IMG/VR virus record: IMGVR_UViG_3300032242_000420
Location: 1 to 34,430 of that record
Origin: a virus
Reading direction: 5' to 3' (one strand)
Length of the DNA: 34,430 nucleotides
The stretch's first letter is position 1; the number at the start of each line of letters is the position of its first letter. The position numbers were made by a program, and so were the translations under genes. Shown in pieces: positions 15,289 through 23,164 of this stretch. The notes under the pieces were generated by a model that was given only the letters and a program-made list of their open reading frames with translations, was not told the origin of the DNA and did no database searches.

Positions 15289-15819
15289 ATGACATCACAT
15301 GTATACACTGCAAATTCAACATTTCAAATGTCTGCTAATTTAGCAACAGATAAAATCAGAATTGCCACAACAACCTCAGCTATTCAATATGACACTGGAT
15401 CACCTAAAGTAATTGGTTCAGGTACCATTGCAGTAGCAACTACATCGGCAACGGTTACTGGAACAAGTACACAATTTACTACAGAAGTACAAATAGGACA
15501 ATGGTTATGCGGGAACACAAGTAATCTTATTCTTGGGCAAGTTGCTAGTATTGCCAATAACACTAGTTTGACACTGACTGCTAATGCCACTACAACCAAT
15601 GCATCAGTAGCATATGCTATAGCACCAACATCAGATGGATTTGCTTTAGCAACTGCTAATAGTTCTATCATTCCAGCAAATACTACATTGAATAGTGTTA
15701 TTGTTGGTCAAGGTAATGTAGTATCATTCTTGAATGTTGCTGGAACTGCCGGTGCATTCAGCATCACTGAATTGGGTATGCCTCACGCTAATATGGCAAA
15801 CGGTTACCTAGTAGGTTAA
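15289..15819 (+). CDS. Small beta-rich fibre-associated structural protein
   Basis: A 176-residue Thr/Ala/Asn-rich protein. Residues about 45-105 (VTGTSTQFTTEVQIGQWL, ASIANNTSLTLTANAT) match a beta module that recurs in phage tail-fibre and tail proteins. The late-type AATAAATA (15263-15270) and ATAGGAATAA ribosome site lie directly upstream, and the gene follows the large fibre gene by 27 bases. It is likely a fibre accessory or whisker-like virion protein. Assignment is from composition, module and position. Confidence 0.7.
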   Translation: MTSHVYTANSTFQMSANLATDKIRIATTTSAIQYDTGSPKVIGSGTIAVATTSATVTGTSTQFTTEVQIGQWLCGNTSNLILGQVASIANNTSLTLTANATTTNASVAYAIAPTSDGFALATANSSIIPANTTLNSVIVGQGNVVSFLNVAGTAGAFSITELGMPHANMANGYLVG

Positions 15820-15833
15820 TTTTTACTCCTTGA

Positions 15834-15841
15834 GATAAATA
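15834..15841 (+). promoter_or_regulatory. Late-type promoter motif, gene at 15925
   Basis: GATAAATA at the head of an 84-base structured leader. Confidence 0.7.
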
Positions 15842-15850
15842 TATAATACA

Positions 15851-15904
15851 TTCGCATTCGGCGAGTTTATGCAGTACCCACTGCGTAGCGGCTAGAACCC
15901 GCTA
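15851..15904 (+). promoter_or_regulatory. Three tandem stem-loops in 5' leader
   Basis: Stem A TTCGC/GCGAG (15851-15865, loop ATTCG, one wobble); stem B ATGCAGT/ACTGCGT (15869-15886, loop ACCC, one wobble); stem C TAGCGG/CCGCTA (15886-15904, loop CTAGAAC). B and C abut and share base 15886, so one closing pair must yield. The segment is much richer in G/C than its surroundings and lies between promoter and AAAGGAAAA of the gene at 15925. Confidence 0.65.
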
Positions 15905-15924
15905 ATTTTACAAAGGAAAAACAA

Positions 15925-17196
15925 ATGGGACGTCCTCTAAAAATCGCAAAGGCTCAAGCAGTCTTAACAATCACTGATACAACAGCAGCAACTGGTGAAG
16001 TAACAGTAACACAAAATTTAATTACAGTACCAAACGTTGGTGTAATGGCTGGTATGCCATTCGTAGTAGCAAGTTCTGTTGGTGGATTAACTGCCAACAT
16101 TACATACTATGTTCTTGCTATTACAGGAAATCATACATTTACTGTATCTTCAACACAACTAAGTGTTCAACCTCGTACATATCCAACTATAACTGACACC
16201 ACAGGTGGTTCAGTTAGTGCATCAGTTGCCGTAGTTGATGCATATTTCAACAACCCATTAGGCGGCGCAGGCTTCCCAACAACTAATGCTAATACATATA
16301 GTGTAGTTGGTGGTAACACAGCAATCATTGGTAAACAAGTGTTGGCTAACATTGCAATTGGTTATAATGGTACAGGTACTGTATTCGCAAGCACAAGTAG
16401 TAATGTTGTAGTTGGTTTAGGTACTGACTTTGCTAATGTTCCTACAGGTACACACTTATATGCAGTATACAATGCAGGTCAAGGTGCAGTAACATTATTG
16501 GGCACCACAACTGGTACTAAAGGTAATTTGAAAGTTGTTGTTGCTAATACTACTGTTTCAGGTAATATTATTGGTACATCAGGTAATGCACAAACATTAA
16601 CAGCGTCTACTCCAGTATCATTTGATTCAACATTTGGTGGATTGACAGCAGGTACAACTTACTTTGTTAAGGCTATTGCTAACGCAGCAGCATTTACTGT
16701 TTCTGCTACACCAGGCGGCGCAGAAGTTCAATTGACAGCAAATAATAGTGTTACAGGTAATGCTATTCAAAATCGTGTTGTGTTAGGTGCTGTATCAGCT
16801 AACAATGCATTTGGCGTTAGTGGTTACGGTGACCCATTCGTTCAAGCATTACCAGAAGCAGGCTACATTGTTCGTCAAAAGGGTAAACAAAAGTATCTAG
16901 TAACAGGTACAGTATCTGGATTGACAGGTCAGTGCTATTTGGCTAATCTTGCTAACACAGCATTAACACCAAATACAATGCACATCATTGCTACATATGC
17001 TAATAGTGCTACACAATCTGTTCAGAGTTTATCTGACCATACTGGTTTGTTGTTCACTGCTACTTCTGGCCCAGTTGCTACAGGCAATATTGTATTAGAA
17101 AATGCTTCACCGGTATTTGCTACATTCAATTCAGCAGCAGTTGCTAACACATCTAATGCAATGCCTTATCCACTAGTACAAATTGCTAGCGCATAA
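15925..17196 (+). CDS. Beta-rich virion protein with duplicated fibre-type modules
   Basis: A 423-residue Gly/Thr/Val/Asn-rich protein beginning MGRPLKIAKAQA. Two related modules of the type GGLTANITYYVLAI-FTVSST are visible near residues 53-80 and GGLTAGTTYFVKAI-FTVSAT near 232-258. A central segment (YNGTGTVFASTSSNVVVGLGTDF) resembles fibre beta modules. The C-terminal third (YGDPFVQALPEAGYIVRQKGKQKYLVTG) looks like a distinct domain. It has a GATAAATA promoter, an 84-base structured leader and AAAGGAAAA before its ATG, all pointing to strong late expression. It is probably a major fibre or head-fibre protein; the exact location in the virion is not clear. Confidence 0.7.
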   Translation: MGRPLKIAKAQAVLTITDTTAATGEVTVTQNLITVPNVGVMAGMPFVVASSVGGLTANITYYVLAITGNHTFTVSSTQLSVQPRTYPTITDTTGGSVSASVAVVDAYFNNPLGGAGFPTTNANTYSVVGGNTAIIGKQVLANIAIGYNGTGTVFASTSSNVVVGLGTDFANVPTGTHLYAVYNAGQGAVTLLGTTTGTKGNLKVVVANTTVSGNIIGTSGNAQTLTASTPVSFDSTFGGLTAGTTYFVKAIANAAAFTVSATPGGAEVQLTANNSVTGNAIQNRVVLGAVSANNAFGVSGYGDPFVQALPEAGYIVRQKGKQKYLVTGTVSGLTGQCYLANLANTALTPNTMHIIATYANSATQSVQSLSDHTGLLFTATSGPVATGNIVLENASPVFATFNSAAVANTSNAMPYPLVQIASA

Positions 17197-17198
17197 TC

Positions 17199-17513
17199 AT
17201 GGCAACCGCAGCAAGTAAGGCAGTTAAAATGCAACCTGAAACTGAAATTGCAGTACTTCAAGTCCAAGTTAAAAACATTGAGGATAAAATCAATGAAGTT
17301 AAAGAGGACTTGAAGAAGATTCACGAGTGTCTTGACGCTAATGCAGAAGAAACTAGACAGATGTTAAAATCTATGCGTGAGCAAGATGTTAAAGAACATA
17401 CTGAATTAGCAAGCAAGATTTCTGTATTAGAGAAATGGCGCTGGATGATGATGGGAGCAGGCGTAATAGTCGGCTCACTAGGATTCAATACAGTAGCATC
17501 ATTACTAAAATAA
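17199..17513 (+). CDS. Coiled-coil protein with C-terminal membrane anchor, XhlA-like
   Basis: A 104-residue protein with a long charged coiled coil (residues 14-78) followed by EKWRWMMMGAGVIVGSLGF, a single transmembrane helix at about 82-101. This architecture (coiled coil, E-K-W-R-W, one TM) is that of the XhlA/hemolysin-type accessory proteins of phage lysis cassettes. It starts two bases after the previous stop and ends just inside a bidirectional terminator. No endolysin lies nearby, so a lysis role is only a possibility; a membrane tether for virion assembly or an inhibition function is equally open. Confidence 0.7.
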   Translation: MATAASKAVKMQPETEIAVLQVQVKNIEDKINEVKEDLKKIHECLDANAEETRQMLKSMREQDVKEHTELASKISVLEKWRWMMMGAGVIVGSLGFNTVASLLK

Positions 17514-17539
17514 AAAAAGAGACTTAGGTCTCTTTTTTT
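17512..17539. terminator. Bidirectional terminator between convergent genes
   Basis: Seven A, GAGAC, loop TTAG, GTCTC, seven T. The A and T tracts make it work on both strands; it separates the plus-strand fibre block from the minus-strand Nudix gene, whose stop lies in it. Confidence 0.85.
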
Positions 17540-17943
17540 GTAAGCGTCTTTAGTTTTTCTTGCACTACATCAAAGTTTACGGTACTAAACAATCCTGGAT
17601 GTAATGGTTTAGGATATTGATTATCTCCCGCCCATGCATACCCACAATGTTCTTCATTTAATATTGGAACAAACTCATCCTCTACTTCACAAAAGAATGT
17701 GTGATATGTAAACGTGTGATTGATGAATTTTTGTATAGGGATTAATTTTGCATTATTTGGAAATATTCCTATCTCCTCAATACATTCTCTAGCAATACCC
17801 TCAAATAATGTTTCATCATCTTCTATTTTGCCACCAGGGATTCCCCAGTTGCCTGGGTTCTTGTTATCAGTTCTTAATAGATACAGGTAGCGATTTGTTT
17901 TATTGCTATAAAAGAAAACGCCTGCGGATGTATTGCTCATACT
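17524..17943 (-). CDS. Nudix hydrolase
   Basis: A 139-residue Nudix (NUDT) pyrophosphohydrolase. The Nudix box is complete: G37-x5-E43-x7-R51-E52-C-I-E55-E56-I-G58-I59. The surrounding NWGIPGGK and the Tyr/Phe-rich C-terminal half fit the family, whose members hydrolyse nucleoside diphosphate-X compounds such as dNTPs, ADP-ribose or NAD-like molecules. The frame extends to 18003, but that extension overlaps the end of the gp15 gene by 44 bases; ATG 17943 gives the normal N-terminus (MSNTSAGVFFYS). GATAAATC on the minus strand is just upstream. Substrate cannot be told from sequence; it ends at the bidirectional terminator. Confidence 0.88.
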   Translation of the reverse strand, partial: SMSNTSAGVFFYSNKTNRYLYLLRTDNKNPGNWGIPGGKIEDDETLFEGIARECIEEIGIFPNNAKLIPIQKFINHTFTYHTFFCEVEDEFVPILNEEHCGYAWAGDNQYPKPLHPGLFSTVNFDVVQEKLKTLTKKET

Positions 17944-17959
17944 ATGATTTATCACAGTA

Positions 17960-19336
17960 TTATATGACGATAGAATAATCCCCTTGATCATACCACCCTT
18001 CAAAACTTTTCATCCACATATCATCAACAAAGCGATACTGGACATTTGTGGTAAGATTTGTTACATATTCTAATGTTGTGGGTGTAGCAATAGTGCTATC
18101 AAAACTTACAAACCATTCACCAGTATTTGCATTGTACTCAATAATATCATTAGCAAAGGCAACCAAGTTACCCCAAGACACAGTAGAGTCACCCGGAGAA
18201 CCTATATTTTCTACAATTAGATATCTGCGACCGTTAATTGGTCCAGGTAATCCTGCATTTGGGCCAGTCGTTAATGGATTAATTACTCCATCAACTGGAC
18301 TTAATGTATTTTGTGGTAATGTATCAGGATCAATGTTATAGATTAATAATCTATCATCATTTGGGTTAGGAACAATTGTTCCTACAATGTCAGTATTCAT
18401 ATATGGGTTTTGCAACCATATCTGACTAATTCCAGGCTTGACGGTTCCGTATACGTTCAATACACTAGACCAATAGATATCTGTATCAGGGTTAGGTGGT
18501 AAGTTTAAGTCAACATTACTTGGATAGAAAGCCACTGCCTGTGGCAATATTTGTAACGTATTTCCTATCAGTAATACTTTATACCCGTAAGGTGTTATTT
18601 TTTGTCGTGTACCCAATAACAAATCATCATCTTGCATATCTTGTAATGAGTTACCCGCAAAGATACTTGCAATGATTTTCTCAATAACACCCATCTTCTT
18701 AATTTTACTTGCTGTAGTAATCCATATAGGCATATAGAATTTCCAACTCATAATGTCAATTGGATTACCTGTACCTACTGGGATGCTACGACTACTAAAA
18801 GTTAATCCATCTTGGAATACTGCACTAAGACTAGTCCAGTCAATAAAGTTATCAGTACTTTGTATCTCTAATGCAGGATTAAACAATGTACCTAGTTGTT
18901 CAATCAATTGTAATTTTTGATTATAATTTGTAGTCCAAAAATCTACGGTAATACGCAATGTATAAGGAACAGGCATCAATCTTTCAATTGTAAATGCTTG
19001 ACCTTGAACAGTTTCATATTGTTGTGTTTCTTGATTATATGCACGTTGACGCACATTTATTTTATCAACAAATGTAGGATCTTGTGTCCACTTTTGATTG
19101 TACTCCAATCCACTTATATAATAAGTAATCAGTGGCGCGCTAGGTAAATTACTTGCACTATTATTAGCAAGAATCGTAGCCGCCTGTCTACTACTGTCAC
19201 CATACATAATAGGAACACGAACAATGATATCATTACCTGCAGGGTCTTTGCCTTTGGTAACTTCCCAGTTACTGAATATCTTTGCAAACTGTATTAAAAA
19301 TCTGCGTATCTGACTGTCATAAAAATATTGTGCCAT
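17960..19336 (-). CDS. 15: Tail completion / sheath stabiliser protein, T4 gp15-like
   Basis: A 458-residue protein whose N-terminus (MAQYFYDSQIRRFLIQFAKI then RVPIMYGDSSR) parallels T4 gp15 (YFYNSSFRRY ... RVPITYAS). The later FWTTNYNQKLQLIEQLGTLFNP and RSIP-containing strands also fit. In T4, gp15 caps the tail sheath and tube end and binds the head. The T4 protein is 272 residues; here about 180 extra residues at the C-terminus (from about 280) form a Pro/Asn-rich region and then a beta domain with NDIIEYNANTGEWFV. It is ten bases downstream of the gp14-like gene on the same strand, as expected for functionally linked neck and tail proteins. Confidence 0.82.
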   Translation of the reverse strand: MAQYFYDSQIRRFLIQFAKIFSNWEVTKGKDPAGNDIIVRVPIMYGDSSRQAATILANNSASNLPSAPLITYYISGLEYNQKWTQDPTFVDKINVRQRAYNQETQQYETVQGQAFTIERLMPVPYTLRITVDFWTTNYNQKLQLIEQLGTLFNPALEIQSTDNFIDWTSLSAVFQDGLTFSSRSIPVGTGNPIDIMSWKFYMPIWITTASKIKKMGVIEKIIASIFAGNSLQDMQDDDLLLGTRQKITPYGYKVLLIGNTLQILPQAVAFYPSNVDLNLPPNPDTDIYWSSVLNVYGTVKPGISQIWLQNPYMNTDIVGTIVPNPNDDRLLIYNIDPDTLPQNTLSPVDGVINPLTTGPNAGLPGPINGRRYLIVENIGSPGDSTVSWGNLVAFANDIIEYNANTGEWFVSFDSTIATPTTLEYVTNLTTNVQYRFVDDMWMKSFEGWYDQGDYSIVI

Positions 19337-19345
19337 GTTTACTCT

Positions 19346-21088
19346 TTAAATTTGAGGGGGTATTGGATCTGGTGCCAATCCTAAAACTGTTGATAATGCT
19401 TGACGTTGTGGTATAAATGTACCATTCGTAAGTTTTGTCTGTGCAGTATCATTAATAAATCCAGACAATTGTGATTGATCTTGACTAGTAAAGCCAGTAT
19501 CTGTTCTTATGTTACTTGAGATTCTGACCCAAATTCTTCCGTCCCAACGGAATAGTAATTGAGGGAAGTAATCAATACGTAAGAAATAATCTCCTACTTG
19601 CGGATTAGTTGGGAAACTGATGCCAGCGCCTGATACATAAGCACCATCTAACCCAACATTGCCTAGAGGGAATCCATTTGGTGCAGTACCATCACCTGTC
19701 ATGTAACCACCGCTATAGCCGAAACTACGTGGGCTACTACGTGCAATATATTGGAATGCAGGATCACAGTCTGCTCTATAATCCATTTCTTGATTTATTG
19801 TACCAGTGAAGCCGGGTGCTTCTGGGTTAGCATCAGCAGTAGCATATGTGTTATCAGCAGTACCGTATGGTCCTGTTATCATGCCGTTACTAACTACTGT
19901 TAATATTGTATCACCTTTAACAGGACCTGAATTAGTATCACTACGTTCGGGTGCTAATGTAATTGTTTCTAAATGAGTTGTGTTGAAAACATCTAATTTT
20001 TCGTAACCCATATCAACAGTCATATCCCAAATATTCTTTATCGCTGCTTTGGGTATTCTAATCACAGGACTAGGCGTTCTATATTTAGGATTGCGTACCA
20101 TCATTACAGTGCCAGTAGTAGCAGGATTAGGTACGCCACCGTTAGTGTTTACATTGATAGGTGGAGCAGGATTGTTAATTTTATTTGATGGTACACCATT
20201 ACTTGAATACTCACCGTATGTTGGGACAATGTAGAAGTTGTTGGTATTATAACCTGATTTGGGAACAATACGTGCTGCTTCTTGCAGTACTGCGTCATTG
20301 ATTGCAATGTTTTTATTGTACGTAGCAAGAATATCTTTTAGATTTTCTGCGGTATCTAATTCCCAATATGTAGGATTAGGTGGCATAATACCTGCCGGTA
20401 CATCAGTTAATGCTTTATAATTTTTATCACCATACGTAATGACATACCCAGCAGGATATGGTTTTGTGTTATCCCATATACCTAAATAAGTATCTTGGTC
20501 TATTGGCGCATTTAATATCTGAGTAAATTCTTCACTATCAACTAGTGGTTCGCATTTGATACGCCACAAGTGTGGGAACCATGTTGGACTAAATCCTTCA
20601 CTTGCATAATTAGCATCTGTGACCTGCATGAATCTTTTCAACGCAGTTGGGATTGTTTCTTTTAGTGGGTTGTAATCTAATAAGTGAGGCAACTCAATTA
20701 CGTCACCAACCATCAATTTACGTCCGACCAATTGAATCATATCATTATAGTGAACTGTAATGAAAATGATATCATTGTTTAAGAACAATCCAAACTGACT
20801 TAAGTCAAAATCTAAATTCTGTACGTTATAGTGACCACGTAGTCGATAGATATTTGGGTCATATGTTCTATCACGGTTTTCCAAGAACAACAAGTCTTGT
20901 ATATTAGTTGGATTTAGTGCATCGTATTGCGGTTGAGTATAATCAGTAGAAGTTCCTTGATTTGTAGGACCCATATACTTATGGACATACAAATCCGTGG
21001 CACCTGCGGTAAACTGTTCTGATATTATCTTATCAAAAAAGTTATAATCGTTTGTTTTATTGGGACGCCAAAGCGATAGTCTAGGCAT
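19346..21088 (-). CDS. 14: Neck protein, T4 gp14-like, enlarged
   Basis: A 580-residue protein. Residues 1-190 match the gp14 plan: FFDKIISEQFTAGATDLYVHKY, then FGLFLNNDIIFITVHYNDM and LMVGDVIELPHLLDY. In T4, gp14 with gp13 forms the neck that receives the tail. The T4 protein is about 256 residues, so this one carries a large addition. Residues 201-244 contain IWDNTKPYPAGYVITYGDKNYKA in split form, resembling a small carbohydrate-binding module (CBM5/12 type). A C-terminal part with GDYFLRIDYFPQLLFRWDGRIWVRI looks like a further beta domain. GATAAATA (21116-21109, minus) lies 21 bases upstream. Confidence 0.8.
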   Translation of the reverse strand: MPRLSLWRPNKTNDYNFFDKIISEQFTAGATDLYVHKYMGPTNQGTSTDYTQPQYDALNPTNIQDLLFLENRDRTYDPNIYRLRGHYNVQNLDFDLSQFGLFLNNDIIFITVHYNDMIQLVGRKLMVGDVIELPHLLDYNPLKETIPTALKRFMQVTDANYASEGFSPTWFPHLWRIKCEPLVDSEEFTQILNAPIDQDTYLGIWDNTKPYPAGYVITYGDKNYKALTDVPAGIMPPNPTYWELDTAENLKDILATYNKNIAINDAVLQEAARIVPKSGYNTNNFYIVPTYGEYSSNGVPSNKINNPAPPINVNTNGGVPNPATTGTVMMVRNPKYRTPSPVIRIPKAAIKNIWDMTVDMGYEKLDVFNTTHLETITLAPERSDTNSGPVKGDTILTVVSNGMITGPYGTADNTYATADANPEAPGFTGTINQEMDYRADCDPAFQYIARSSPRSFGYSGGYMTGDGTAPNGFPLGNVGLDGAYVSGAGISFPTNPQVGDYFLRIDYFPQLLFRWDGRIWVRISSNIRTDTGFTSQDQSQLSGFINDTAQTKLTNGTFIPQRQALSTVLGLAPDPIPPQI

Positions 21089-21108
21089 GTTTATTTCACT
21101 TTATTACT

Positions 21109-21116
21109 TATTTATC
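21109..21116 (-). promoter_or_regulatory. Late-type promoter motif, gp14-gp15 unit
   Basis: GATAAATA on the minus strand, 21 bases before the gp14-like ATG at 21088; divergent from the early promoter at 21149. Confidence 0.65.
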
Positions 21117-21148
21117 GTAAATACAGACGAGGGCGTATTACCAAAAGG

Positions 21149-21177
21149 TTGACAACAAATGGTTCCTGTGTTATACT
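21149..21177 (+). promoter_or_regulatory. Sigma70-like early promoter of MazG operon
   Basis: TTGACA (21149-21154), 17 bases, TATACT (21172-21177), near-consensus. It drives the five-gene operon beginning at 21209 with a normal leader and TTGGAG ribosome site. Confidence 0.8.
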
Positions 21178-21208
21178 ACGCATTCAATTGAAACTTTGGA
21201 GTTAATCA

Positions 21209-22375
21209 ATGGCTACACGCAAGCATTCAGACGAGCAATTCGTTAAAGCACTAAATCCTCGGGACGCTGATACAAAATACATGGGTGAAGAACCCTTCTT
21301 CCCAATTCAGCCCGATCCTGAACAACGATTTTCAGCACTTGCCCGAGGCTTCACATGGTACACCCGTTTCTATACTAAAAAAGACGCAAAAGAACTATTG
21401 TGTCAATATCTGGATTATAACAAACGAACTGAGGAAGCTAAGTTGGTTCGTAAGGTCCATGAAAGCGAATTCATTATTACATTGTGCTGGGTAGCACGTA
21501 TGACAATGCGCGGTTTGGAATTGACTGAGCATGAAGAACTTACACTACAAAACGATATTGGACGACTTGTCAAATCATTGACAGAAACGGAAACTAAAAC
21601 TAGTGCGACTAGTATTGTAAAAGAAGAAGTAGTAGCAGTACGTCCCAACATTCAAGAAATTTTGAAAGAAAAAGCACGGGACGCCGCAGGTGAAATGGAA
21701 GGCATGATTGACGATTTTATCACTATTGGCAAGGCGTCAGAAAAGACAGTTGATATTGTTGCAAAATATAATGTCATGCCGCAACATATCCCAATCATTG
21801 TTGAAATCTGGAAGCGCAAGCAAGATGAATTCCAGCGACTAAGTGACGGTGACGAGTCACTAAAAGAGGGTTATGCGTTTCTAGGTAAGATTCAGATTCG
21901 TAACATTTTGAAATTCATTGACGGTGTGCTAGGTGACTTGAACAGTTATATTAGCATTAAGAAAGCAAGCAAGGCACCGCGTAAACGCAAAGCGGTTCCT
22001 GTTGAGAAAATTGTTGCTAAACTGAAGTACTTGAAGTTGTTTAAAGATGTACAGGCTAAACTTGATTTAGTTAGTGTACATCCTACGAAACTTCATGGTG
22101 CAAGTGAAGCGTGGGTTTACGATACAGGTAAGCGTAAACTGCATCATTATATTGCTGACGAGTACAGCAAAGTGTTTAGTGTCAAAGGTAACACATTGCT
22201 AGGGTTTGATGCAAATACTAGCGAAATGAAAACACTACGTAAGCCCGGTGAGCAAATTAAAGAAGTCATGGGTAGCAAGCCCGCAGCACGTAAGTATTTC
22301 AAAGATATCAAAGCAGTCGGTGCAGTCCCGAACGGCAGGTTCAACGAGAATATGATTATTTTGAAAGCGTTTTAA
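21209..22375 (+). CDS. Conserved hypothetical early protein
   Basis: A 388-residue protein, charged and mainly helical, with a basic middle (KKASKAPRKRKAVPVEKIVAKLKYLKLF spread over about 250-278) and a C-terminal beta-containing part. No catalytic motif is recognised. It opens an operon of five genes joined by stop/start overlaps, and is preceded by an almost ideal sigma70 promoter (TTGACA-17-TATACT) and a TTGGAG ribosome site, so it should be expressed early. The basic linker suggests nucleic acid or protein binding. I recall unannotated relatives in T4-like environmental phages. Function unknown. Confidence 0.75.
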   Translation: MATRKHSDEQFVKALNPRDADTKYMGEEPFFPIQPDPEQRFSALARGFTWYTRFYTKKDAKELLCQYLDYNKRTEEAKLVRKVHESEFIITLCWVARMTMRGLELTEHEELTLQNDIGRLVKSLTETETKTSATSIVKEEVVAVRPNIQEILKEKARDAAGEMEGMIDDFITIGKASEKTVDIVAKYNVMPQHIPIIVEIWKRKQDEFQRLSDGDESLKEGYAFLGKIQIRNILKFIDGVLGDLNSYISIKKASKAPRKRKAVPVEKIVAKLKYLKLFKDVQAKLDLVSVHPTKLHGASEAWVYDTGKRKLHHYIADEYSKVFSVKGNTLLGFDANTSEMKTLRKPGEQIKEVMGSKPAARKYFKDIKAVGAVPNGRFNENMIILKAF

Positions 22376-22554
22376 TGGACATTCAACAACGAATGACAGA
22401 GATAATGGTTTTGATTGACCAGTCAATCACTTTGACTGATGACAGGAATGAACTATTAATGTTGGCATGTGCTATGCTACAACGTACCAAAGAAATTTTT
22501 GATGGTGCGTTAGGCGTAGAAGGTAGAAAAGAAATGTTTAAGGATTTAGTATGA
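22375..22554 (+). CDS. Small hypothetical protein
   Basis: A 59-residue reading frame (MDIQQRMTEIMVL to MFKDLV) beginning on the last base of the upstream stop (TAATG) and ending in ATGA shared with the next start. The perfect overlap arrangement on both sides argues that it is a real gene. It is helical with a conserved-looking LLMLACAMLQRTKEIFDG. No family is recognised. Confidence 0.6.
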   Translation: MDIQQRMTEIMVLIDQSITLTDDRNELLMLACAMLQRTKEIFDGALGVEGRKEMFKDLV

Positions 22555-22727
22555 AAGATAAAATTATAGATTGGTGTACTATACACCGCAAAAAGATTGC
22601 ATATACAATTGCAGGTCTTAATTTTTTAGGTGGTATAAGTTTACTACTTAACGGACAAGATGCCAATGCATGGATGCAAATTTTTATAGGGAGTGTCATT
22701 CTACTCGACACCGCAACAACACCATGA
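22551..22727 (+). CDS. Small membrane protein, two predicted TM segments
   Basis: A 58-residue frame (MKDKIIDWCTIHRKK to LLDTATTP) with hydrophobic segments at about 17-34 and 41-55 separated by a short NGQDANA loop. Both N- and C-terminal ends overlap neighbours as ATGA. The basic N-terminus suggests the ends face the cytoplasm. The size and topology are compatible with a small holin-like or superinfection-exclusion protein, but the early operon context makes the second more natural. No homologue is recognised. Confidence 0.6.
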   Translation: MKDKIIDWCTIHRKKIAYTIAGLNFLGGISLLLNGQDANAWMQIFIGSVILLDTATTP

Positions 22728-23164
22728 ATATTGACTTAAACAAATACCTACAATTTGTAGAAGCCGTTACCAGTCAAGCAAGCAATGACTTAACTACATT
22801 CCATGATACAGTAGACCGTCTTGATAGTAACTACGAGTTAATTGACGGTGAGATGAAACATGGACCTGACGTTAACATTCCACTATTAATCACAGCATGT
22901 TTTGGATTAGCCGCAGAAAGTGGTGAGTTTATTGAAGTGCCCAAAAAGATTATTTTTCAGGGTAAAGCATTGACTGACGATAATGTTTTTCATATGAAAC
23001 GTGAACTTGGTGATATCATGTGGTATTGGATTAATGCATGTCGTGCATTGAACCTAGACCCTAACGATGTGATTGCTGAGAATGTACGCAAGTTAGAAAG
23101 TCGTTACCCCGGTGGACAGTTTGACGCATTTTACAGCGAAAATCGCAAAGACGGCGACTTATAA
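22724..23164 (+). CDS. mazG: MazG-like nucleotide pyrophosphohydrolase
   Basis: A 146-residue all-alpha NTP pyrophosphatase of the MazG/dUTPase-like superfamily. Metal-binding acidic residues are visible as AAESGE (E65, E68) and RELGD (E94, D97), separated by a helical hairpin with KKIIFQGK. The family hydrolyses NTPs/dNTPs or alarmones; phage MazG has been proposed to act on ppGpp or dNTP pools. The frame is open to 22670, but ATG 22724 overlaps the preceding stop (ATGA) and starts a normal helix. It ends in TAATG with the next gene, within the early operon. Confidence 0.88.
   Translation: MNIDLNKYLQFVEAVTSQASNDLTTFHDTVDRLDSNYELIDGEMKHGPDVNIPLLITACFGLAAESGEFIEVPKKIIFQGKALTDDNVFHMKRELGDIMWYWINACRALNLDPNDVIAENVRKLESRYPGGQFDAFYSENRKDGDL

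Noticed and set aside
15384-15671. Minus-strand open frame inside the small structural gene
   Set aside because: Shadow of the Thr/Ala-rich gene; same compositional artefact as in the fibre gene.
15870-15904. Possible tRNA or tRNA-like structure
   Set aside because: No acceptor/T-arm layout, no TTC loop or anticodon arm in the right places; better read as leader hairpins.
17946-17964. Promoter for the Nudix gene (TATAAT on minus at 17964-17959 and GATAAATC)
   Set aside because: No credible -35 at the right distance, and the late-type match is imperfect and only three bases from the ATG; not listed as a feature.
18048-18341. Plus-strand open frame opposite the gp15-like gene
   Set aside because: No motif or ribosome site; the minus-strand frame is clearly the conserved gene.
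22670-22723. Upstream extension of mazG
   Set aside because: Covered by the small membrane protein gene; ATG 22724 has the ATGA coupling seen throughout the operon.
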